64,000 bases of DNA from Pycnopodia helianthoides (taxonomy: Eukaryota; Echinodermata; Asteroidea; Forcipulatida; Asteriidae): contig CM063245.1 in assembly GCA_032158295.1 (NCBI GenBank), forward strand, positions 744,001-808,000, written 5' to 3'. Position 1 is the first letter of the stretch. Every line of letters begins with the position of its first letter. The notes beneath the pieces were generated by a model. The model was given only the letters and a program-made list of their open reading frames with translations. It was not told the origin of the DNA and did not search any database. Shown piece by piece: positions 63,401 through 64,000 of the stretch. The position numbers and the translations under genes were made by a program.

Positions 63401-63618
63401 ACTCGACCACGACACACTACCAACTGACATTTGTTGAAGATGTTCTACCTTCTGTGCAATGTAGTTTCCCAGTAGGACCTCCTTGTCTTTGCTGTGCCCC
63501 TCCTCCATGGTGAAGCGTAAAAGGAGTTTGAAGATGGCTACTGCCTCTTGGTCTCAATCTCATTCAGTTTATGGAAGCCGGTGTTGATGGGTTCAATGGC
63601 TGAACCAAAATGCGGTGT
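17797..63618 (-). CDS. MYO15A: Unconventional myosin XV, tail region (partial; motor is outside the window)
   Basis: Actin-based motor whose tail carries cargo to tips of actin protrusions (in vertebrates, hair-cell stereocilia). Thirty-two exons give about 2,075 residues once two single-base breaks are allowed for. Domains by residue within the window: MyTH4-1 about 1-125; FERM-1 F1 lobe 140-262; Pro/Gln/Met-rich insert 263-1007; FERM-1 F2-F3 1008-1225; SH3 1226-1282; MyTH4-2 1330-1550; FERM-2 1565-1870; Ser/Pro-rich tail to the end. Order and sequence follow vertebrate MYO15A (RTYPP after MyTH4-1, TYNRVRW in F2, FASKYFRDYPNK before MyTH4-2, WQLFGSRFF in FERM-2). The vertebrate C-terminal PDZ ligand (ITLL) is absent; the end here is FYAGRK. 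Breaks: one base missing near 63,546, and one between 18,265 and 18,348. The symbol is by similarity; an invertebrate Myo15 is meant. Confidence 0.95.
18950..19084 (-). CDS. MYO15A: Myosin XV exon 31: FERM-2 F3 lobe
   Basis: 45 codons: ELLVTHGFDAVVSSRHLKGN, DGMQFVDLKCGNLMVQKVTR, LQANL; PTB-like strands. Donor GTAAGA. Confidence 0.94.
19227..19310 (-). CDS. MYO15A: Myosin XV exon 30: FERM-2 F3 lobe
   Basis: 28 codons: HVSDSRVGGGCLLAINKAGI, HFLHPESH, matching the CILAIN-NGL-FL--ETH strand pair of MYO15A. Acceptor TTTTATTCAG, donor GTAAGT. Confidence 0.95.
19422..19712. mobile_element. Foldback element with tRNA-like terminal inverted repeats
   Basis: Arms of about 135 bases face each other. 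The right end (19,633-19,704) has a tRNA-like body: GGCTAGATAGCTCAGTTGGT (box A) and GGTTCGAATCCC (box B), with an acceptor-like GGCTAGA/TCTAGTC pairing, but the anticodon stem does not pair. The left end holds a shorter inverted copy with a deletion between the boxes. Inner arms carry TATGGCTTCTGATTTGCACC and its complement. It is not a functional tRNA. Confidence 0.7.
20246..20523. mobile_element. 278-bp MITE, TAA target duplication
   Basis: Ends GGAGCGTCTCAAAAGTCAGG and, inverted, GGAAGCATCTCAAAAGTCGG, flanked on both sides by TAA. Short inverted ends with a 3-bp TWA-type duplication suit the PIF/Harbinger group. Noncoding. Confidence 0.7.
20592..20775 (-). CDS. MYO15A: Myosin XV exon 29: FERM-2 F2 to F3
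   Basis: KDLPGIIPSPLIDCMNPQQW, LNLIYEDIPLLESMSPHEAR, MEFIEIIKKWQLFGSRFFDI. The W-LFGS-FF motif enters F3. Donor GTAAGA. Confidence 0.96.
20795..21225 (-). mobile_element. SINE, tRNA-headed, minus strand
   Basis: On the minus strand it starts GTGGCGTGTCGTGGTCAAGC and has box B-like GGGTTCGAGTCTTGATGTTG. Its 3' end is AT-rich with TTATAATTGTTATTA. Diverged copy of the family best seen at 26,096. Confidence 0.55.
21683..21816 (-). CDS. MYO15A: Myosin XV exon 28: FERM-2 F2 lobe
   Basis: LIHDYQSSRLIVMKDSHLTD, QQASETVRLAALQHRAADKV, QIPT. The LAALQHRA-D motif is near-identical to the family's LASLQHRAKD. Confidence 0.94.
22110..22249. mobile_element. MITE, second copy of the GGCCC...CTTGGGCTT family
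   Basis: GGCCTTTTTTTAAACGACGG and TTCGGGCTTAGGCTCCGTTA on the left; AGCTCGAGCTGCAG ... GTGGTTTCCAAAAGGG on the right. Shares ends and internal motif (GTTATTCAGAA, GGGCTTCAA) with 692-834 in inverted orientation. Confidence 0.5.
22440..23300 (-). mobile_element. Tandem copies of a second tRNA-headed SINE family
   Basis: Three adjacent partial copies on the minus strand. Two heads, near 22,620-22,690 and 23,080-23,180, show box A- and box B-like motifs (TGGTCTTGTGGTAAGAC; GGTCATGTGTTCAAATCCC). Bodies share TTACACACATCGGTGTAAG and ATAATATTC. A third, headless body lies at 23,215-23,300. A truncated relative abuts the 21-bp satellite at about 31,505-31,635. Confidence 0.6.
22725..22885 (-). CDS. 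MYO15A: Myosin XV exon 27: FERM-2 F1 to F2
   Basis: KRVDQFQLSDYLMDVTTDLE, LQYAFLFKKVLWNQPTNVGN, EFQCSVIFSQ. The F-F-KV-W-QP---NE motif is conserved. Acceptor TTTTTCCCCCCAG, donor GTTAGA. Confidence 0.95.
23510..23684 (-). CDS. MYO15A: Myosin XV exon 26: FERM-2 F1 lobe
   Basis: EGRMFRRQQIHLPGNMRTMV, KVSGSTVVWDILEELCTEMG, then PEAIREFGLFGFIPS; ubiquitin-like F1 strands and helix. Donor GTAAGT. Confidence 0.95.
23878..24304. mobile_element. MITE bounded by TTAA, AAGGTAGGGTCATAGATTG family
   Basis: Both ends read TTAAAGGTA(A/G)GGTCATAG in inverted orientation, each starting in TTAA. A second, more diverged copy lies at 41,711-41,990. Noncoding. Confidence 0.7.
24943..25168 (-). CDS. MYO15A: Myosin XV exon 25: end of MyTH4-2, start of FERM-2
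   Basis: LSLLRAWRFFGCLTSYFRCS, PILKPYLFQYLTMVAQNAEY, then CQYNLRKTFRHGGRRLLPGT. The LRAWRF-G--TSYF-CS and C--NL-KT-R-GGR--LP motifs match the MYO15A MyTH4-FERM junction. Donor GTGAGT. Confidence 0.96.
25868..26040 (+). mobile_element. Headless SINE fragment
   Basis: TCCTGTGTCTCTACAATGCA, AAAGAACCCTGACACTTATC and GGGTTTGCCCCGGTTCTGGC parallel the body of the SINE that begins at 26,096; the tRNA head is missing. Confidence 0.6.
26096..26460 (+). mobile_element. SINE with tRNA-Leu(CAA)-like head, best-preserved copy
   Basis: GTCGTGGCCGAGCGGATAAG (box A) and ACTCAAG anticodon region, a long variable arm, box B-like GGGATTGAGTCCC, then the family body (CCTTAAGCAAGACACTTAAT, CTTCGGATGGGACGTAAAGC, GGTTCGCCCCGGTGTTCCTG) and an (ATC)n tail. 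The head resembles class II tRNA-Leu with anticodon CAA. Confidence 0.85.
26519..26601 (-). CDS. MYO15A: Myosin XV exon 24: MyTH4-2
   Basis: ACFEHREICDEIYCHIIKQT, TRNTSAKK; contains the DEIYC-I-KQTT-N signature of MyTH4 domains. Confidence 0.95.
27565..27659 (-). CDS. MYO15A: Myosin XV exon 23: MyTH4-2
   Basis: LMQLMGDYPVKVKINSVSQD, NMYERIIFIFK; the V-MGD motif continues the MyTH4 fold. The loop before NMYERI is longer than in human MYO15A. Confidence 0.92.
29042..29182 (-). CDS. MYO15A: Myosin XV exon 22: MyTH4-2
   Basis: KKKPVPNQQDWSLFLDAVSY, TNSPIQASLLEFPTVTINKL, ALECFI: the T-SPIQ-SLLE pattern that opens MyTH4 domains. Donor GTAAGT. Confidence 0.92.
29205..29572 (-). mobile_element. SINE, tRNA-Leu-like head, minus strand, with LINE-like 3' tail
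   Basis: Reading the minus strand: GTGTCATGGCCGAGTGGTTT, ATTCAAGCTCTGG, GGTTTCGAATCCCGACACTT, then a body with CCTCTTCACCCAGGGGTATA. The 3' end has TAAAGCACGTTGATACG, TGTGCTATATAAGAACTAGT and TTATTATC. The tail resembles the LINE 3' end at 1,520-1,600. Confidence 0.8.
29813..29898 (-). CDS. MYO15A: Myosin XV exon 21: MyTH4-2 lead-in
   Basis: YVMQRKTDGSIRGSLKFMGN, LKKSLKMN; basic segment before the first MyTH4-2 helix. Donor GTGAGT. Confidence 0.85.
30295..30649. mobile_element. 355-bp MITE bounded by TTAA, GTACAACATTGGTAA family
   Basis: Ends: TTAAAGCACATGTACAACAT then TGGTAA; and, inverted, TTAAAGGGTGTGTACAACAT then TGGTAA. Related copies: 48,743-49,084 (intact), about 15,500-15,845, and diverged pieces near 12,247 and 60,798. 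Confidence 0.8.
30740..30875 (-). mobile_element. SINE 3' tail fragment
   Basis: On the minus strand: AATAAGCGCTTTGAGACTCC, AAAGCGCCTGATAAAAACTA, then (ATT)n. Same tail type as the SINE at 29,205 and the LINE at 1.5 kb. Confidence 0.6.
31178..31299 (-). CDS. MYO15A: Myosin XV exon 20: linker and pre-MyTH4-2 helix
   Basis: KQSSPPPSPAKSLVRQLTQE, EMTRFSMVEFASKYFRDYPN. The F-MVEFA-KYFRD motif precedes MyTH4-2 in MYO15A. Donor GTAAGC. Confidence 0.94.
31658..38876 (+). repeat. 7.2-kb satellite array of a 21-bp unit
   Basis: Roughly 340 copies of a unit whose core is AGTGGCGGCCGCAAGATAA (19 of 21 bases), with a degenerate GGC-NGCC-CAAG centre and AT-rich joints. It contains higher-order repeats: about 274 bp (33,138/33,412), about 157 bp (36.36-36.6 and 36.95-37.3 kb) and about 740 bp (36.71/37.45 kb). 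Many copies hold the 8-base GCGGCCGC palindrome. As 21 is seven codons, long heptad open frames run on both strands (SGGRKII on plus; LRPPLII or LAAATYY on minus). These are not genes. The array nearly fills one myosin XV intron. Confidence 0.97.
38977..39042 (-). CDS. MYO15A: Myosin XV exon 19: linker
   Basis: 22 codons (VKGLATNFAASNQEEPAKPG, PL) between SH3 and MyTH4-2. Weakly conserved; supported by splice sites and phase. The next intron is almost filled by the 21-bp satellite. Confidence 0.8.
39827..39918. repeat. Inverted repeat, GACGTTTCGACCCTAGCAGA arms
   Basis: CTGACGTTTCGACCCTAGCA and GAGTCTTTCT face their complements across a 25-35-base spacer. Noncoding. A distantly related phrase (GAACGTTTCGAACAGTATAC, TCTGCTCGTCTTCAGGAGAA) is at 59.60-59.64 kb. 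Confidence 0.7.
39954..40045 (-). CDS. MYO15A: Myosin XV exon 18: SH3 C-terminal half
   Basis: GWLFGMLDGHTGLFPRESVV carries the conserved GW and G-FP-E-V motifs of SH3 domains. Followed by PAAGPESRNFL. Donor GTAAGT. Confidence 0.95.
40080..40432 (-). mobile_element. SINE, minus strand
   Basis: Minus-strand head GTGTGTGGTGGCCGAGCAGT, box B-like GGTTCAATTCCCGGTCATGA, then CTTGAGCAAGGCACTTAACC, body, AAAGCACCTTGATCTAGC and an ATT-rich tail. Same tRNA-Leu-like family. Confidence 0.75.
40940..41105 (-). CDS. MYO15A: Myosin XV exon 17: F3 C-terminal helix and SH3 start
   Basis: AQQIRSMIEAYIIDLERDTQ closes F3. YMRAIQDYITRESTLLSFKK and GDIIKL give the ALYDY-like start and n-Src region of the SH3 fold. 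The n-Src/distal part (TTRHSATDS) is shorter than in human MYO15A. Donor GTACCA. Confidence 0.93.
41711..41990. mobile_element. MITE, second copy of the AAGGTAGGGTCAT family
   Basis: Left TTAAAGGTAGGGTAATCCTT; right, inverted, TTCAAGGTAGGGTCATACTT. Shares GATTCATGCATGAATCGTTT and TCTCAGAT inside with 23,878-24,304. It contains an 18-base palindromic run of GAATTCGCGAATTC type at about 41,760. Confidence 0.65.
42604..42697 (-). CDS. MYO15A: Myosin XV exon 16: FERM-1 F3 lobe
   Basis: FSDILQIEVTSSGTIRFTLT, NDKVIPLFTHR. The leading C completes Tyr, giving YFSDIL where MYO15A has YSFADIL. Acceptor GTTTGTGTGCAG, donor GTAGGT. Confidence 0.93.
43788..44091 (+). repeat. Tandem duplication of about 150 bp
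   Basis: GATGCTACTTTTGATCTTGT through TTTGAATTTTGAAGGGATAA occurs twice back to back (about 43,788-43,940 and 43,941-44,091), differing mainly in the G-run and a few point changes. A recent duplication in an intron. Confidence 0.9.
44337..44452 (-). CDS. MYO15A: Myosin XV exon 15: FERM-1 F3 lobe
   Basis: GSRMNRQVEILGISESGIRL, IKREYDQSKDQLTVLEHI. PTB-like F3 strands: V-IL-IS-SGI-LI, then QL-VL before the Y-F-DI motif of the next exon. Confidence 0.94.
45690..46565 (-). pseudogene. Decayed non-LTR retrotransposon reverse transcriptase, C-terminal half
   Basis: On the minus strand, broken frames read GRQITNLRYAD, LFLNVKKAK, NTFNFLGSLV, GRSAAINLTD-like, RGISRRIKI and WRRMLRISWTFRGKSNTRTM, CQRINK. 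These are the YADD-to-thumb and C-terminal motifs of an endonuclease/reverse-transcriptase ORF2. The catalytic aspartate pair is spoiled and several frames are broken. It ends in (CAA)n. It lies in the intron between exons 14 and 15. Confidence 0.75.
46995..47107 (-). CDS. MYO15A: Myosin XV exon 14: F2 to F3 junction
   Basis: PHGVNPQNAGQKTKLKKDVI, EMVRKFPLYFSRLYPVT; the YFSRL-P-T motif ends F2 in this family. Donor GTAAGT. Confidence 0.94.
47186..47420 (+). mobile_element. SINE, diverged, plus strand
   Basis: GTTGCTGTGGCCAAGCAGTA head, GTGGGTTCAGGTCCCAATCA box B, then CTTGAGCAAGACTCTTTACC, CTTCGGATGGGACAAAAAGG, GTGTGTTGTGTACTGCACAT and GGGTTTGACCC, parallel to the copy at 26,096. Confidence 0.75.
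47940..48075 (-). CDS. MYO15A: Myosin XV exon 13: FERM-1 F2 lobe
   Basis: VFTPGERLENPMAQQLIFYQ, IVTDTFSKSCIRMSREEKRC, VRDML; helical F2 segment (VF-P ... P-QL-F-QI--DT-S---R-S--E in the family). Donor GTCAGT. Confidence 0.94.
48180..48602 (-). pseudogene. Retrotransposon ORF2 C-terminal remnant
   Basis: Minus-strand frame: ETRWVKILWDFNILTDHAVE, HRRLDVLVLDKMKKISRLIH, LAVQGDVRGASKEKENI, stop, then RDLARELCKRWHVKIEVIMV, EALGTNVKALEKHLDQI. This VKILWDF-I-TDH ... RPD--V-DK pattern is common at the C-terminus of invertebrate retrotransposon polyproteins. Stops show it is dead. Confidence 0.65.
48719..49251. mobile_element. GGGCCCAATTTCAT MITE carrying a nested insertion
   Basis: Left end GGGGCCAAATTTCATAGAGC, right end (inverted) GGGCCCAATTTCATAGAGCT. 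The element at 48,743-49,084 interrupts it at TTAA. Confidence 0.8.
48743..49084. mobile_element. 342-bp TTAA-flanked MITE nested in another MITE
   Basis: Ends TTAAAGGCCCTGTACACTAT and, inverted, TTAAAGGTATTGTACACTTT, both followed by TGGTAA inward. Host sequence reads CTGC-TTAA before and TTAA-GCACAAAA after, so the TTAA target was duplicated. This suggests a piggyBac-type transposase in trans. Confidence 0.8.
49326..49683 (+). repeat. Tandem duplication of about 178 bp within MITE sequence
   Basis: TACAGCTTCCCAGAGAAAGA through CTTAGCAAAGAAATG occurs twice (about 49,328-49,505 and 49,506-49,683) with only a few changes. Each copy holds a GGGCCCAATTTCAT end and the TGCTAAGCACAGAAA segment. 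The outer inverted end (TATGAAATTGGGCCC) follows at 49,712-49,726. Confidence 0.85.
49746..49880 (-). CDS. MYO15A: Myosin XV exon 12: FERM-1 resumes (F2 lobe)
   Basis: 45 codons: EIVVPRLSSEDTAKMESFHT, KSYPTAPDVFYTYNRVRWRL, YIRKE. The TYNRV-W-L--RKE motif is shared with MYO15A and marks return to folded sequence after the insert. Confidence 0.95.
50905..51040. mobile_element. Short MITE with TAGACCCCTTG ends
   Basis: AATAGACCCCTTGCATACGA at the left and CAGGGGTCTATAAAA at the right, enclosing AACAGCGCCCTCACT. A sister copy lies at 30,958-31,105 (AAAGACCCCTTCGATATGAT ... TAAGGGGTCTATTG). Confidence 0.6.
51838..53112 (-). CDS. MYO15A: Myosin XV exon 11: large low-complexity exon
   Basis: 425 codons in one open frame. 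A Gln-rich start is followed by Ser/Pro/Ala/Arg-rich repeats (ARGSHPRAASSGPARDSHPR) and PPPPPLPPPPPSPSPESS. More ordered blocks follow (VISLNDAYRANTVRVGRVVW; NKISIDDVHAEAMAKIFARK) and the end is HGHRVRTNTDAVT. It corresponds to the disordered proline-rich linker of MYO15A. The motif near KISIDDVHAEAMAKIFARKA could be a short helix or binding site. Confidence 0.92.
54162..54283 (-). CDS. MYO15A: Myosin XV exon 10: Met/Gln-rich
   Basis: PAQMMMQPAMYAAAMQVQQQ, a seven-Gln run, then DSMLQQQTYLNQQTIM. Acceptor GACACTGCAG, donor GTAAGT; ends in phase 0. Confidence 0.88.
54963..54992 (-). CDS. MYO15A: Myosin XV exon 9: 30-nt microexon
   Basis: Completes Ala, then YAAPAMSYQ and the first base of the next codon. 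Acceptor TTCCTATGGTACCAG, donor GTAATG. Its length is a multiple of three, so it could be skipped without a frame change. Confidence 0.75.
55546..55716 (-). CDS. MYO15A: Myosin XV exon 8: Met/Pro repeat
   Basis: After YPNMTTNPVLTHGMMQSAMP come alternating Ala-Met-Pro triplets (AMPTMPAMPAMQPVMPMTMP). The repetition is also visible in the DNA, pointing to replication slippage. Donor GTAACA. Confidence 0.88.
57587..57732 (-). CDS. MYO15A: Myosin XV exon 7: insert
   Basis: LFNPVLEMNETSDLANLQKL, then GGGRSPVPAPPPPPPIPPSM. Acceptor TGTAATTGCAG, donor GTAGGA. Confidence 0.9.
58270..58380 (+). repeat. Polypurine tract in an intron
   Basis: About 110 bases that are nearly all A and G on the plus strand, with AAGAAGAAG runs. 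It could form triplex DNA; no gene function inferred. Confidence 0.8.
58505..58678 (-). CDS. MYO15A: Myosin XV exon 6: insert
   Basis: DNVYDDTIAPVSPIYPTANS, DPSDDESINSDLTAGHYIRS, VAVPLSDSRHRLDDYVD; acidic and Ser-rich. The AG before donor GTTGGT is completed to Arg by the next exon. Confidence 0.9.
59707..60021 (-). CDS. MYO15A: Myosin XV exon 5: proline-rich insert begins
   Basis: NLAQIDALLEMEPVVLNLSI followed by PPPPNFPPPSPPAPHPVV. Ends in an acidic stretch (IPEPDYDDDVSDQ). Low-complexity linker with possible SH3- or profilin-binding proline runs. Donor GTAATG. Confidence 0.92.
60185..60315 (-). mobile_element. tRNA-like SINE head, third family
   Basis: Minus strand: AATGGGCTGAGTAGTTTGAT (box A-like), CCTGGTTCAAATCCCGCACT (box B). 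The body is short and unlike the other SINEs here. Confidence 0.45.
60581..60787 (-). CDS. MYO15A: Myosin XV exon 4: FERM-1 F1 lobe
   Basis: GITKACHGWSVHMIDDKIRS, ELSGFDYIMDLISELEISPD, matching the GW-V-M ... L-G-DYV-DL-S-LE pattern of MYO15A. Ends KRKFKIIR at donor GTAAGT. Confidence 0.95.
61522..61770 (-). CDS. MYO15A: Myosin XV exon 3: end of MyTH4-1 and start of FERM-1 F1 lobe
   Basis: YVSDHAYNGYKSHCHQKLLM, then the RTYPPCLLEW junction that follows MyTH4-1 in MYO15A, then the ubiquitin-like F1 strands (MALVAETADGEEVPVMVNSW, TTGEDFAKALLQKK). Donor GTAAGT. Confidence 0.95.
62637..62797 (-). CDS. MYO15A: Myosin XV exon 2: MyTH4-1 core
   Basis: GMSNKALCDEIYSQLCNQTW then GSLDQRAQEKAWLLMANLLS and AFPPSKRFYKYLLK. 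This is the DEIY-QL-NQ ... W-LL ... FPPS-F-KYLLK signature of MyTH4 domains. Donor GTAAGA. Confidence 0.95.
63185..63425 (-). mobile_element. SINE, minus strand
   Basis: Minus strand: GTGTGTCGTGGTCGAGTGGT, TTGAACTCAAGTCCTGG, GTGGGTTTGAATTCCAATCA, CTTGAGCAAGACACTTGACT; same tRNA-Leu-like family, 3' part truncated. Confidence 0.75.
63449..63618 (-). CDS. MYO15A: Myosin XV exon 1 of window: MyTH4-1 start, frameshifted
   Basis: Encodes TPHFGSAIEPINTGFHKLNE, IETK, then after a lost base AVAIFKLLLRFTMEEGHSKD, KEVLLGNYIAQK. The length is 170, while the flanking phases require 171. As written, TAG at 63,538-63,540 would stop translation. Acceptor TTTCATTATAG, donor GTAGAA. Confidence 0.9.
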
Positions 63619-64000
63619 CTATAATGAAACAAGAAGGAATCATCAGACTAAAGTATCAATGTAATTGATGTAGGTTTGGAATTGGTGATGTGAAATTAAT
63701 GTCCAGCACGAACGTGATTAGAATCACTTTATCCTCAATGCTTTCTGCCGTCATGTTGTTGTTACTCATTTTATTCTTATTGATTTTTTTGGTCGTGGAT
63801 CACCTGAAAACAACTCAAATATTGTAGCAGAGGTCAGAAACCAAGTGTACTTTTTATTTGAATCAGAATTACAGTGAAATAATTCTTCCACAATATTACA
63901 GAGACTTGACATTTTTTCAACCAAGTACAAGGGAGCTTCACACATAATTATCTTTTCTTCTTCCAAAGACACTTGGCACTGCTACATGCAAGGCGGGTAT
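63619..64000. other. Intron sequence upstream of the first visible myosin exon
   Basis: No exon with good splice sites and a myosin-like reading was found here. The preceding coding exon (neck or motor end) should lie beyond the right edge. Confidence 0.6.

Overview
The window is animal nuclear DNA: split genes with GT-AG introns, low gene density and many short transposon copies. The two recognisable genes (a mitochondrial ribosomal protein and a myosin XV tail) and the dense tRNA-headed SINEs and inverted-repeat MITEs suggest a marine invertebrate, possibly an echinoderm. That assignment is an inference from style, not from a diagnostic sequence.

Left end (about 1-2.2 kb, minus strand): three phase-compatible coding exons of MRPL12, the mitochondrial L7/L12 ribosomal stalk protein. 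Its last exon lies beyond the left edge. Its first exon was not located with confidence (a weak candidate is near 3.45 kb). Its introns hold MITEs and a 5'-truncated LINE 3' end.

2.3-17.7 kb: mostly noncoding. It holds a large foldback (4.5 kb), a cluster of five palindromes centred on GTAC (6.0-6.2 kb), a 17-bp minisatellite (7.34-7.67 kb), two well-supported minus-strand exons of an unidentified gene (8.07-8.34 kb) with two possible last exons, and a 172-bp MITE (14.2 kb).

17.8-63.6 kb (minus strand): the C-terminal part of a myosin XV gene, read right to left through 32 exons (about 2,075 residues; the motor lies beyond the right edge). Domain order is MyTH4-1, FERM-1 F1 lobe, a long Pro/Gln/Met-rich insert, FERM-1 F2-F3 lobes, SH3, MyTH4-2, FERM-2, and a Ser/Pro-rich tail. 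All 31 junctions keep phase, but two exons each lack one base, which breaks the frame (near 63,546 and between 18,265 and 18,348). These may be assembly indels or real lesions.

The introns contain a 7.2-kb array of a 21-bp repeat (31.66-38.88 kb) with higher-order structure, two decayed non-LTR retrotransposon ORF2 remnants, several SINE copies from at least three tRNA-headed families, and MITE families including one caught inside another with a duplicated TTAA target. No CRISPR array, rRNA gene or convincing functional tRNA gene was seen.
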